NCBI GenBank assembly: GCA_963585895.1
Contig: OY757904.1
Coordinates: 164,099,213 to 164,163,212, forward strand
Direction: 5' to 3'
Length of the DNA stretch: 64,000 nucleotides
Origin: Sepioteuthis lessoniana
Taxonomy: Eukaryota > Mollusca > Cephalopoda > Myopsida > Loliginidae
Part shown: positions 1 through 11,699 of the stretch, in pieces
Layout: each line of letters opens with the position of its first letter
How positions within the stretch are numbered: position 1 is the first letter of the stretch
The notes under the pieces: generated by a model
Database searches by the model: none
Seen by the model: the letters and a program-made list of their open reading frames with translations, nothing else
Told to the model about the DNA's origin: nothing
Translations under genes and position numbers: made by a program

Positions 1-470
1 CCCACAACACCTATGATGAATTTACTGGAGATGAATTTACCAACAATGAATCTATTGGAAACAAGCATATAAGACCACATCCCTTTTTCTCATATACTAA
101 GTTCAGATATCTGCTAGGTTAATGTAATCCTAGATCTGTCATTGTACCAAGCCAAACTCCATAATACTGGAATATTAAATGTAAATATATCATGTATAGA
201 AAATAAGAGAGAAATAGAGAGCACAATTTTTTAAAAAAATTATATCAATATAAAATTTGACAATTAAAACTCAAATTAAAACAAACTATCACCAGAAAAA
301 TCCCCACTTTGAAGAAATTTTATTTATAATGCTTAAAAAGAAAATGAATTTTTTCTTTTATGGTTAAAACACAGGGAAATTTTCAAGTTTATATTTTTAA
401 TTTTTGACTCAAAGAATCCATGGAAATAGCATGTGTTGACAACCAACACTATCTGTTATCTCATCCCCAG
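1..470. other. AT-rich sequence without recognisable gene
   Basis: I see no coding potential, splice-site pair or repeat structure here beyond general AT richness and short A/T runs. Confidence 0.5.
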
Positions 471-477
471 CCCAGTT

Positions 478-705
478 GGTTGGGGCTGTAGAATACACAG
501 ACTGTATCTCTGCAGAGGGGCAAGACCCCAACAAGTGTCCTGGATATAACATTAAAACATTTGATGGTGAGGCTCCAGTTTTGGAGAATATGGAGTACCC
601 CTTTATTACCACTCTCCCAGGTCCACTCTGACCCAGAGTGATAGCACTTGATAGGGTCCTATCTGTGGGTCAAATAGAACTGTTTGATATTTAAACAATG
701 TGCAA
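478..705 (+). repeat. Interspersed repeat J, copy 1
   Basis: The stretch containing CCCAGGTCCACTCTG, GATAGGGTCCTATCTGTGGG and GTCAAATAGAACTG reappears in reverse complement at about 4,982-5,155. The two copies are diverged but clearly alignable over about 170 bases, including the GGTGAGGCTCCAGTTTTGGAG segment. No coding capacity or tRNA-like promoter is visible, so the class is unknown. Confidence 0.7.
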
Positions 706-1170
706 ACAAATGACTTACATTAAATCGAATTGTTAGAAAATTTAACTCTGTGTAAACAAATGACTGATGTTTAATTGAATTCTTAGTGATACATAGCAAT
801 ACTTGAAACAATTTAAGTGTGTGTTAATGAATCAGTAATGTTGAATAGAATTATTAGTGTTGAAACTCTAACTGTGGACCTAAATTGAATTGTTAGTGTT
901 ACATAGCAATGCTTGAAGCCATTTAACTGTCTACAAATAAAACTATTTAGGTAAGCAATATTTGAAACCATTTGAGTGTAAACATATGATTAATACTAAA
1001 TAGAACTATTTGTGTTAGAATATTTGGAACCATTTAACTGTGTGCAAACAATAGTAATACTTGTGTGCAAACAAATTAGTTTCGACTTATTTAAAAATAA
1101 GGCTACCAACAATTTATTGACTTACAAATCATATGTACGACCATTTAACTGTGTGCAGACAAATGAGCAG
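660..1170. repeat. Diverged tandem repeat, unit about 60-80 bp
   Basis: Elements such as GTGTGCAAACAAATGA, GAATTGTTAGTGTTACATAG and CTTGAAACCATTTAACTGTG recur in the same order several times. Unit length is uneven because of indels, so this is an old, decayed minisatellite. It starts inside the end of repeat J. Confidence 0.6.
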
Positions 1171-1214
1171 TGACTTGTTTTAAAATGTTATCTACAAACT
1201 ATTCATTTACAAAT

Positions 1215-1295
1215 TGTATCTAATATGAATTGGGAGGATTGGGCATTAAATAACCAACAATGGTTGATATGCCATAAAACCCAAACCAAACATCT
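1215..1295 (+). repeat. 3' tail fragment of SINE H
   Basis: The stretch GGGCATTAAATAACC..GGTTGATATGCC, followed by ATAAAACCCAAACCAAAC, matches the 3' end of the full SINE at 42,090-42,336. The tRNA-like head is missing, so this is a 5'-truncated or rearranged copy. Confidence 0.6.
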
Positions 1296-1960
1296 TATTT
1301 ATTTGCTCCTTCCTTGTCAGTATCTACCATTTAACTCCCTTATTCCTTCCAATCTTTGTTTATCTAAATGTTATATATAGATTCATGTATGAATAAGAAA
1401 TACACAAATATTTTTTACTTGGTGCTTTCTTTTATCTTTTTTTGTTGCTCTATCTTTCCTTGAAGAATTTTAATCTATTGAAATTTTGATGTCATTCTAT
1501 TTCTACTTGTCTTTTAATGTTTCATTCATTGTCATGCTGTAAAAAGAAAAACTGAATATTCAATGTCATGAACCAACCTGGTCATGATTTCATGCATCAA
1601 AATAAAAGTTGTTTTTCAAATACAAAACCACATCTAATGTAATTGTGTTACAATGTCATCTCCAGTTTAAGAATAATTAGAAGAATTAACTGTTAGATAA
1701 TTGTTTGTCTAGGTTGAACTGATGTCCATTATTATGAGCTAGATAATTGTATTATGTTAGATCCACTTTTAACATAATGTTAAAACTGAGTAGAAACATG
1801 TTAAAGATAATGACTGATACATCATGGTTTTTATCAAACATTTTAAAAAGAAAAAAATTTCTAAAGATCAAAAAGTAAAATCTGTTCTTTATTTGAGCAT
1901 AAAGGAAGGCATTTCTTTTAATAAAGATGTTAAATAAGCATGTATGATAAAACAAAAATA

Positions 1961-2757
1961 TGTAGCAGAAGGTATTTTGGTTTGGCGCGCAATTTAATTT
2001 GACGCATAATTTCACCCAATCAGGATGACCTATCCTATTCAGCCCGGACCTTCTTTTCCTGGCAGCAGAAGTTGGGTAAGCAGCCAAACACATTCTCTTT
2101 GGCTGAACAACGCCACCCAGTGCAGACGTCTCACTGGCGACTCTTCAATAGCAGCAACAGCATGGACACATGAGGGAACCTATCTAATTTATTGATTCCT
2201 TGCGCCTATCTCAGACCAAGGAATCCCAGTTGAATATGAATTAGATACATTCAATACGCCACCACAGGAAGAACTTTATGTCACCCCCAAAATTGGCTAT
2301 GTCGATGCGATGCCTTTATTCCGCTCTCAATTCACCTCTGGGCCACTTTAATGGAGACAACGCACACCTCTCCCCAAAATCCACCAGATACACAAAACTC
2401 AGGGTGACTTCAAAGTTCATTTCCTCCAACGGCAAACATGGCTTTCGCTAAACTACGGCGAACACAATCCCTCGCATGTCCCACAACACGCACTGCCTTC
2501 TCAACTCTATCATATCTCCATTTTGTCTCTTACTCACAATCTTTCCTACGAGACTTGCAGCACATAAAGCAAACCCAATTTTCCATGCTGCAAATAAAAA
2601 CTATTCCTAAAAACACATTTCGACTATCGACTTTGTACTTCTTGAACCTTCTCCTTTATATACCCAACAAGCTTTAGCGAGGGCCTTACAAACTTAGCGA
2701 GGAAACAACTCAACGTAAACACACACATGCACATTACATCTCTTCCTCGCTAAAACA
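1961..2757 (+). repeat. LTR-like repeat C, copy 1 (solo)
   Basis: It starts TGTAGCAGAAGG, continues with TTTGGCGCGCAATTTAATTTG and TTTCACCCAATCAGGATGAC, and ends CTTCCTCGCTAAAACA. The same order is found at 48,347-48,830 and, reversed, at 52,050-52,829. About 780-800 bp, TG...CA-like ends, a TTTATATA box (about 2,654) and no long reading frame fit a solo LTR. No internal retrotransposon region is attached. The short open frame at 2,438-2,677 lies inside the repeat and has no recognisable product. Confidence 0.6.
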
Positions 2758-4338
2758 TCAACAAACTTTCCTTCTCACCCAAAAATGACAATTTCATTTT
2801 ACTGCTAAAAATACATTTTTAATTTAAAATGATATTATCTCATAAAATAATCTTCACAATGATTTGCACACTTTAAGCTACGAAACAAAAATTTTTTTAA
2901 AATATAACAAATACATTTTATAAATTTGTGTAACATGAAATCTTTTGATAAAAGAACACCCCTTCCCACTTTGATTTATTGAAAATAAAATTCATTTTTA
3001 ATTAAAAACCATCAATGAAAAATTACACATTACTTTTTGCATCTTTAAATTTAATATAAAAATGAATGCTTTTCCATAGTCATATCATGCTTAATAAAGG
3101 TTAGAGCATTGAACTGAAGTCTGAAAAGTGTAGAATTCAATCTATGATACTCTTAAGTATCACTTCTTAAAAGAAAATCTGTTCTATAAACAAATACAGT
3201 ATCAACATCATTAAAGAAACAAACATTAGAACGAAGATATGTTTGAAAATAGGGTTATACCAAAAGAAAAAGGAAGACAAAGTCATCCAGATTATAATCA
3301 TTTATTTCACAATGAAAATCCAACTTTTTTGATGCTGCTCCCTAGATGACTCTTTGACTTAAGATATCCTCTTAGATTTATCTTTGACCTTTTTAGCTAA
3401 CCAGTCATCCAAAAATTCTAGTCTAGGGTCACAGTTTAAGTGTCACAGAAAAAAAAAGGTCAAAGAAACTAGTTAATTTCTAAGAAGAAAAATTGGAAGA
3501 TAAACAAATTCTGAAAAAAAAAAACTTGATTTACAAAGAATTTGCATTGAATGAAAAAGTATATTTTGATATTTGAATTTTTAGATATTTTTGCCCAACT
3601 ATATTTATTTTTGAATTTTTGCTTTTAAATATACCAACATCCTAATTTTATAATTTAACTGATGAAAAGATTTTCAAATCAGAGAAACACAAAATCACAA
3701 TTTTTAAATCAGCACAAAATGTAGGAAAATAAATACAACTGACTCACTTTTTCCAAATCTTCTTAAATTTCAGAAAGGAGAAATTAAGTATATTGTCATT
3801 TTTTGTAGGATTGGAAAGATTAGATAAGCAAAATGTATTTTTATTCAATGAAAATGTAAATTTCTTTCCTTTCAGGTTCAAACATTCACTTATCTTTCCA
3901 AAATAAACTACATCCAGACAAATGGCAAACTTTATATAATAAATTGGCTATAAAATAGGAGGAAATAAAGTCTTAAGGGTAAATAATCTCAATTTTTATC
4001 AAAATAATTTGTTCCCTTTAATACACAGTATCACCTATAAGTAAATACACCCCTACCAATTTTTTTATAAAAAGTTAATTTTCTTCCAAATCAATGATTT
4101 CAGATCTTCATTATTTCTAGTAAAACATTATACAATTAAAATGAATACTATTAGGTATTATTTATTACCAAACTCTACAGCATTGAAACTCTGTAATGAA
4201 AAAGATATGAAATATTATACAAATTTTAAAATGTGTTTGAAAAATAAAATAAAACCTTATCAATATGATATAGAACATTCTGAAAGTTTTAAATTCAAAC
4301 ACAAAAAATCAATAAGAGCTCTATTCCAAAAATTTCAC
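2758..4338. other. AT-rich sequence without recognisable gene
   Basis: Long A/T runs, no supported exon. An open frame of 71 codons at 4,141-4,356 has biased Asn/Lys/Ile content typical of chance frames in AT-rich DNA and runs into a palindrome. Confidence 0.5.
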
Positions 4339-4368
4339 CTCACAAGTGAATGGTGATTCACTTGTGAG
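4339..4368. repeat. Perfect short palindrome (hairpin)
   Basis: CTCACAAGTGAAT and its exact complement ATTCACTTGTGAG are separated by the four bases GGTG, giving a 13-bp perfect stem with a 4-base loop. Confidence 0.85.
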
Positions 4369-4981
4369 TTGGTAAGCACTAAAAAAAACCAAAAAACAAT
4401 TAAAACCTTTTTGTACATAATTTCTGTTTAATCAAAACTGCACAAAATGAAGATAAAAAAGGCACAAATCTCACAATCTGAACAAGAGTTTCTTAATTTT
4501 GTAACCATCAATCTGACTGGTTAAAAAGTCATCAGCATTAAAGAAAATTCTGACTGTATTGGCACAAATCCTTCTTGATCCTTCAACCATTAATAAGCAA
4601 TTAGATTAAGTTTCTGTATCAATGAGAGAGAAACAAAAATTCATTGTCCTGTAGAAATAAGCATCCTCAAAGAAAAAATGTTATAATCTGATGTGTTACC
4701 AACCAAATGACTGACACATTTTTTTGAGGGCGACTACTTCTGAAATAAGTCAGGAAAACAAGCAAAATTCTCACTACCTTTTATCTTAACTGTTCAAATT
4801 ATTTTGAACAACCACCCTTCCGGGAAATATTTCTGCTAGCCTTCCAAGATATGATTAATTGATTGTAATGGCATGTCAACCTGTCTAGGGTTATTTAATG
4901 TCAAGAGTTTAGGAAATTACATTCATTGTACATTGATATCTTCATATTTTTTTAGTTGTTTCTTAAGAATCTTTTTGTACA

Positions 4982-5155
4982 CGGTCCTATCAAATAGAAC
5001 TAATTTTTAAACAGATTTATTTGACCTATAGATGGGACCCTAATAGGTACTACCACCCGAGACAGAGTGGACCTGGGAGTAATGGCTATGAAAGGGTACT
5101 CTACACTTCTCAGATCTCCAAAAGTGAAGTCTCACCATCAGACACTGCTTAGTGT
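4982..5155 (-). repeat. Interspersed repeat J, copy 2
   Basis: Reverse-complement copy of 478-705. Shared landmarks are the GATGGGACCCTAATAGGTACT stretch, AGAGTGGACCTGGGAG and AAGTGAAGTCTCACCATCA. Divergence suggests both are old copies of a dispersed family. Confidence 0.65.
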
Positions 5156-5793
5156 TTCAAGATATGAACTGTTCAACAAATCTTTGTAACTGAACAAGCC
5201 TTTCACAGAGAACATTTGGCACAAATTTTCAAATCAACATTAAAAAACAAAAATGTCTTTCCAAATGTAAAGTCCATTTAAAAAAAATTTTTTTTTTCAT
5301 AGGCTATTATCATCTTACTACATTTTTATTGTTTTATTGTTTTTTTAACTTTATACATTGAACACAGTCTTCATTTCAACTCAATTTTCTTTTTTATACA
5401 ATTTTATTTAGTCAGTTTTACACATTTACAATTAATATTACTGTTTCTAAAGATGCAAAACTGCATAGCTTGCATAAAATTCCTTTAATTAGCAATGCTC
5501 ACTTAAAGTTGGAAAAACTGTGGACAATAAAGGCTCCAATTTTCCTAAGAATTTTTGAACAACATATTGTTTTCATTGACAAATCACATTTACAGCAGAA
5601 ACTATGAAAGCTAAAGCAATGACATTTAGCATATAAATGTAAAGTTTGGTGGCGAATATCATGGAATCATTTAAAAAAAGAGACATGACTCATCACTTGA
5701 GCTTATTATTCAAAAATAAATTAAATCTCAGCAAAACCTGACTTAAAGAAAATTTTGTTAACAGTTAAATAATCACTATTAAAATAAAAACAG
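5156..5793. other. AT-rich sequence, nothing recognised
   Basis: No gene, repeat family or promoter-like signal that I can support. Confidence 0.4.
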
Positions 5794-5801
5794 CAAACTT
5801 T

Positions 5802-6037
5802 GTTAGTTGTCTAATGGAATATCACAACCTTCTTTGGTTATTTAAGGCCAAATCCATCCTTCTAGAAGAACAGTAGTGGTACTATTTAACCCATAACTGG
5901 GAGGATAAGGGGGTTCATATCTCTTCCAAGGGGATTTGTCCGAAAGTTAAACGTAATAATGTGACTGGAGTTCGAACTCGCTTACTACGATTCCGCAGGC
6001 CAGCGATTGAACTATTACAACACGAGCCCCCCCCCTA
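5802..6037 (-). repeat. tRNA-derived SINE H, minus-strand copy
   Basis: Read on the minus strand, the head carries a tRNA-like pol III promoter: an A-box region near TTGTAATAGTTCAATCGC and a canonical B box AGTTCGAACTCC (near 5,970). The body includes CCTTATCCTCCCAGTTATGG, and the tail CTAGAAGGATGGATTTGG, matching the copy at 42,090-42,336. The direct repeat CAAACTTT lies on both sides (5,794-5,801 and 6,038-6,045), a likely target-site duplication. SINEs encode no protein and rely on a LINE for movement. Confidence 0.85.
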
Positions 6038-6045
6038 CAAACTTT

Positions 6046-6550
6046 ATTTAATTCAGGATTCACTCAAGTCTGATTTATTTCTAAAAAATTCTCAAACGAT
6101 TAAATTTTTTACCCGACTTACCGCTGGTATTTTCCCTTAAGTTACCGATGGTTCACAAGTAAATGCAATAAATATACATTTTTTTATTTAAGTTACAATG
6201 CCACAGAAGCTGAATTCAAAGAATGACTTATGATAAAAGTAATTGACCGATCTAAATTGTTAGTCTGTTAAATGGCATTCTTTATTTTAGTTTTCTGCCA
6301 ACTTTGACCAGATTCACATAATAGTAAGTTACTAAGCGAAATATACTAACACGCTTTCGTGCGAGTGAATTATTCGCGAAAAACGGGGGTTTGAATATTC
6401 ATTTTTTTCTCTTGTCTCATCAATAAAAAGTTATTTTAAAAAAATGCACATAAAATCAAACTTAATTAACTGTTAGATATTTCAATTTCCTTTCGTTTGA
6501 TGTATGTTTTGACAGAATTTTATGGGTTTATAGCGATTTTATAAGCATTT
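6046..6550. other. AT-rich sequence with scattered CpG
   Basis: Nothing coding is supported. Short CpG-containing patches (near 6,110-6,160 and 6,350-6,385) stand out from the surroundings, just upstream of the candidate exon at 6,556. Confidence 0.35.
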
Positions 6551-6555
6551 TTCAG

Positions 6556-6597
6556 ATGAAAGCCACCGAAAATGCAAATGTCTACGTTTCGGATCCG
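6556..6597 (+). CDS. Candidate small host exon (unproven)
   Basis: A 42-base segment begins with ATG directly after a good 3' splice-site context (ATTTTTCAG) and ends directly before a consensus donor GTGAGT. If the ATG frame is used it reads MKATENANVYVSDP. Its base composition (several CpG, GGATCC) differs from the AT-rich flanks. I do not recognise the peptide, and no upstream or downstream exon was identified in the window. It could be the first coding exon of a gene with a long intron, or a chance AG...GT pair. Confidence 0.28.
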
Positions 6598-8034
6598 GTG
6601 AGTATTGCTAAAAATATTATTTTTTACTTTATTAATATCATACTTAAAGGGAAAGTAGGAAACCAAGAGTCATCCTAAACAGAATTATAAGTGCATATTG
6701 TTGGAGTCAAATGCAATACTTTTATAAAGAACCAATGTATTCAGCATAACTTTGAACAATAGTGGCTTTCAATTTAGGCTTTTTCCCCCCAAAACAAACC
6801 AGATTCATTTCTATGAATTAACAGAGGAAATATTAGTTTAGTGAGATATTTCTAATAATTTAGAGTTTAACCTGGATAAAGTATAGGAAAATCTAAAAAC
6901 AAAAATGAAAAATGCCTATCCCCTACCAATCCTTTTTCTAAAAAAATCTTCCAGTTTCAAATATTAACATTGTTTTATCATTTTTCATTAAAAAAAAAAA
7001 TTATAGATGATTGCATTTAAGGAAAGGCCAGGAATTACTCTGCTTTTGGTACAATGTAACCTGTCACATATTTTGTGAAGAGATGCCAAGTACCCACTAC
7101 AATTGCCTCGAGAAAATGTCATGGTGAAGAATACAGAAGGTTATGTCATGGGATAATTTCATTTGATTTATCATGACAAATCATGTGTAACAACTAAAAA
7201 AAAACAACATCTGTTTAACCCAAAGGCGCAAAATTGAAGATTATCAAATGATAAAAACCAAAAAAGGCTCAAAGTGGTAAAAAATTTAAATGTCATGACT
7301 TATTAAAATATTGTCTTGAAAGTTAGTTTTCACATTAAAAGAACGAGACAATTTGAATTAATATTTTTCATCAAAACACTTTCAATTTCTATTTTTTTGT
7401 TGTTTCTTTCTTAGTCGTACGTACTCATGAAAGAAAATGAAAGTTGGAAAAACCATCAACTGAAGATGATGGAAAAGTGACCCCCAACCGCAAAAAACAA
7501 ACAAACAAACTAAAACAACTGACTGAATTTATTGACTCGCGAGCCAATGTTAGGGTTGTAGTCAAAAAGTAGACAAGTTAAGGAAGGAACTCCAACAAAA
7601 TTTACTTGGACTTTTGACTCGGTAATGTTGCCACTATACGAATAAATCAATAAATTGATCTAAAAAAGCTTTGCCTTTGTAGATGAAAATTAAAATAAAA
7701 TTTTGAAAAGCTAAAAACAAAAAAATTAATGCTTATTGGAAGGCTTAAATAAGTTTAGTGAATGTTTTTTCTTTGTTTGTCAATAAACCCAATGTGAAAA
7801 TCGAGACCGTCTCTAAATATTGAATCAACAGTCGTAGTTAGTATAATCGTCATTGTTAACGAATATTGTATAAACTCGAAAAAAACAAAAAACAAGAAAT
7901 TTAATTTTGCTAGGAATAAAAAAAAAACAGAAAGAAAGTTCAAATAAAATAAATTTCCCCTAAAAAAATTTCAGACAAAAATCGTCTTTGTTTACTCTGG
8001 ACACTTCTTTATTTAATAATTTAATAAGACTTTT
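6598..8034. other. AT-rich sequence, no gene recognised
   Basis: If the exon at 6,556 is real this would be intron. Otherwise I see only A/T-rich DNA with homopolymer runs. Confidence 0.4.
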
Positions 8035-8212
8035 GCTTAGATGTGGTACAAAGCTTTATGAATGGGGCACTCAATGAGACACGATCTCATTCGTGAAGGA
8101 GTAATTTACAAAACTTTAGGCTTAGATGTGGCACAAGGCCATATGAATGGGGCACCCAATAAGACTCAATCTCATTCGTGAAGGTTTGCTTGCTAACCAT
8201 TACACCACGAAT
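8035..8212 (-). repeat. tRNA-derived SINE G with duplicated body
   Basis: On the minus strand the head GTGGTGTAATGGTTAGCA (8,190-8,207) is a tRNA-like A-box region, followed by a B-box-like GAGATTGAGTCTTATTGGG. The tail module with GGGGCAC..ATTCAT..GCCACATCTAAGC occurs twice (8,035-8,101 and 8,119-8,184), so the element carries a tandem duplication of its body. A single-body relative lies at 41,714-41,820. Confidence 0.75.
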
Positions 8213-10066
8213 GATTAATGACTTTTTACGTTAAAAACTAAAAATGTTCCCCCTCCCAAACAAACTTCACAGCATTCAATTCATTTAATTTTGATTTCCT
8301 AAATTTGTTTTATGTCACTCATGAGGGTTGGGATTAAAGCCTTTGATGAACAAAAACTTTATCAAATTTTGAAGGCCAACAACAGCAAAACTGGACAAGA
8401 AAAATTGTAGATTAAAGAAAAGATGAATTTGTTTTGGGTCTATTTTCCCTCAAGTAACAAACCTTACCGAAGCAACTTAAACTGCAAAATTCATTTAGAC
8501 ATAACGAAATTGTCAATTAAAAAAAAAAAAAGATTTCGCCCTAAGACAAAACTTATGAAAATTACGATTTCAAAAGAAAAAGAAAAATTCCATTGATAAT
8601 TGATTTAAACTGATCACAAAACAAAACATCTTACGAAATAATAGTATTATAAATTTGAATTTTGTTTCTGGTTGTGATGAAAAACTATTTGAATTAAAAA
8701 TGAGGAAACAAATAAAAACAAATAAATACCATTAAAAAATTAAATCTTTTTTTAACGTTATTATGAAAAATTGAATGAAAAAAAGGAAAAACAATTTAAA
8801 GTAAAAAATATTTATGGTATTTAGTATTACAAAGAATAAAATTTCAATTAAAAAAATATTTTTCATTTTCGCTTTTGTTGATCTTGATTATCGCTGAATT
8901 GTTGACAATTCATAAGGACTAAAGATACATGACTTTTATTTTATGACTTTTAAACGTTTCTGTTCATAAATTTATTTATAATTTAATGTATAAAAACTTT
9001 TTTGTTTTGATTGATCCGGCAAATTTAAGAAACGTGGAATTGATAGAGAAGGAAAAATGCAACAGCGTAAAAGTTTAACAGTCTGTAAAATTGGAAATTA
9101 AAAAGGTGTGTATTTATTTTGAAGATAAAGTATTGCTTCAGTTGTTTCATAGCCAGCAGCAAAAATATTTTAGATGATGATAAAACTATTTGAATAAGTC
9201 ACAATTAAATCATAAATGTTTGAAAAATCCTGCGCGATCACCTATTTCTCGCTACAGGTGTTCAAAAGAGCCATAATTAAAAATCTCTGATCAAGTATTT
9301 AGTTTTGCTTATTATATGTAGTACACAGAATCGTTAATTTTATATCAGTGGTAAAAGTACAAAATTGGGCCCTAAAGAAAATAACATTTCTATCCGATCT
9401 CCTTTTTCTTTAAAAATTAAATATGCAAAGAAAAGGAAAATCATTATTAATCCTGATCCGGAAGCTGAGAAACTTGAATCTACAAGAAGACATTGATTTT
9501 TATTTTAGTTTTTATTCTTTAATATTCTCTATATAAATATAAATTTTCTGATTTCTATTTTAGTAATGATTCACTTTCTAACGAAGAGTGGAATAACTAT
9601 TATGATTTATTGTGGTTGTTACTATGTAAAACTACGTTCGGAAAACAAAATAAATAACAATTTTTTATCAGAGTGAAAGGATTTGATTCGTTTACACCAA
9701 ATAAAAAAGAAAAGAATTTAAGGAAGAATTTAAGGAAGAATTTAACTACAAGTTCAGAGGTTTTATTTATTTATTGTTAGATGAATACTGTTCCATACTA
9801 TTATGATTATTCTATGCATCCATAGACAACACGGTGTTTTTCATGGTTTAAGCGATCGCGATAAAAGTTGAGACTTTTGTCGTCTTTTCTTTACTTTCTT
9901 TTTTCTTTTTTTTTATTTTGGTGACACAAACACAATTTAAACTACTCAAAATAAAAAGACAGTTATATTTTTACAATGCATCTGAGATTCGAAGAAATCA
10001 TATCTAGACGATAAGAGGAATGAAAATGAAATTGATGAGAAACAAAAAAGAAAACAAAAGTTTCCA
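8213..10066. other. AT-rich sequence, no gene recognised
   Basis: No supported coding region. A short tandem duplication, GAATTTAAGGAA repeated about three times, is seen near 9,713-9,742. Confidence 0.4.
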
Positions 10067-10073
10067 CACTTAC

Positions 10074-10099
10074 TTATAGTAGCGCTGGGACTGTGTCAT
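10074..10099 (-). CDS. Candidate first coding exon, minus strand (unproven)
   Basis: On the minus strand an ATG at 10,099 opens the frame M-T-Q-S-Q-R-Y-Y and meets a strong donor, GTAAGTG, at 10,073. A CRE-like palindrome (10,145-10,152) lies about 45 bases upstream of the ATG. Together this looks like a promoter plus first exon, but no second exon was identified and the peptide is too short to recognise. Chance is a serious alternative. Confidence 0.25.
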
Positions 10100-10144
10100 G
10101 TCTGCATTGTGAATGAGTGAATGAATGGAGGACGAAGACAAAGA

Positions 10145-10152
10145 TGACGTCA
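10145..10152. promoter_or_regulatory. CRE-like palindrome TGACGTCA
   Basis: The exact 8-base consensus TGACGTCA bound by CREB/ATF bZIP proteins occurs once, in a locally GC-richer patch next to the candidate minus-strand first exon. Function is inferred only. Confidence 0.35.
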
Positions 10153-10803
10153 TATACATATACACATCACATACACACACATCACACAAGTACACATCAC
10201 ATACACATTCACCTACACATATCTAAATTAATCACAATGAATATATATATACATACACAAAAATTCTGTTTGTCGCATCGGTAGAAGAAAGGACTTGATG
10301 TATGAGGTCCATGAAATTTTTTTTAAATTCATGTTAGTCATTTTTTGTATTATTAAAAGAACAGCAACCCTCATTCTACTGCTTCAATATTTGTAAAAGT
10401 TAATATTCAACAACTTAAAATTGATAAAAAAATGTAAAGAAAAGGTGGAGGTCAACTCTGGTGCTTTAATAAAAATTCAGTATGGAATAATAAACTATTT
10501 TAGATAATTTTTTTTTTGATTTAAAAAAAAAAAAATCCCCATTAAATGTACACATCATTTGTGATCCAGTGTATTGAGTATCTTTATCTGCAAGAAATGT
10601 CAATATCTTAAATTTGGAGTTATTCTAATCTTTTTTCACATTTTGATTGGTTGATTCTCCAGTAATTCCTTGATTGTGCTGCACAATCAAATGTTGGAGC
10701 TAAAAGTATTTCTCCTGCACTCAATGAAGTAGAAATAAAGGAAGAAAAGTTACATAGATGTAATTCCAAATAATCTTGTCTATACATTCATATAAAAATA
10801 GAC
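10153..10803. other. AT-rich sequence with CA-rich start
   Basis: A CACATACACA-rich stretch (10,157-10,250) is followed by A/T-rich DNA. Nothing coding recognised. Confidence 0.4.

Positions 10804-10886
<83 letters not shown>
10804..10886. repeat. (AC)n microsatellite
   Basis: About 41 uninterrupted AC dinucleotides. Valine/cysteine-repeat frames on the minus strand are artefacts of it. Confidence 0.97.
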
Positions 10887-10888
<2 letters not shown>

Positions 10889-11690
10889 AACAGTGTGTCT
10901 CGGACATAAAGACAAGCTATTTCCACTGATAGTTTGAATAGTTGTGATGAAAAGCTTCTAAAATTGAAATAAAAAAATATTATTAAAAAAATCAATAACA
11001 GTTGACTATGCTTCTTATAAAGAAAATCAAGACAATGCTCATATTTTATCACTTTCTTTCAACTGAATGTTCTGTTAACATAGTTCATTGAAAATTGATT
11101 TGTGGAAAAGAATTAAGTATTTGTTCCCATTATTTTACTTTTTAAAATGGAATACAAAAGCAGAAAATTTAGTCATCGGAACATTTTTCTGATTGACTAA
11201 AGTCAAAATAAACTAATTCATCAACTATGATTAAAACCATTTGACTGATTTTGTTTACAACTGATCCCCGATTCATTAGATACATTTGTATACACTTGTT
11301 TTAAGGTGTAAAAAATCATTAAACATGCAAAGGTACATACACACATCCATGCATATGTATGTGCACATATATTCATGGACATATATGTGCAAAACACATA
11401 CACAAACATAAACATGCATGTGCAAATACACTCAAATAAATAGAGAGACAAACATAGGGATGCTTACATAAATACACATTGTAAAAGTGGATTCTACAGG
11501 AACACATAACTTGAAGCACAGCCATTATTAACTGGTTATCAAGCCAGAAGAGACTATCTATAATTATATTTCCTTTTCTTTAGTGTGAAAAAGAAATCCA
11601 TATAGCATACTGGACTATTGATTTATTTAGAGCCACATATTAATTTACCTTATGATCATTGGATAACAAAAGATAACAGCTAGTTGTCGA
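10887..11690. other. AT-rich sequence with CA/TG-rich cryptic repeat
   Basis: A diffuse ACATACAC/ATGCATATG-rich stretch occupies about 11,335-11,450. The minus-strand frame across it is low complexity and not a supported gene. Confidence 0.45.
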
Positions 11691-11699
11691 AAATAAAAG

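Noticed and set aside
1752..2093. Minus-strand 113-codon frame
   Set aside because: It overlaps the start of LTR-like repeat C and is Phe/Asn/Lys rich; no domain or context.
10721..11052. Val/Cys-repeat open frames
   Set aside because: They are translations of the (AC)n microsatellite.
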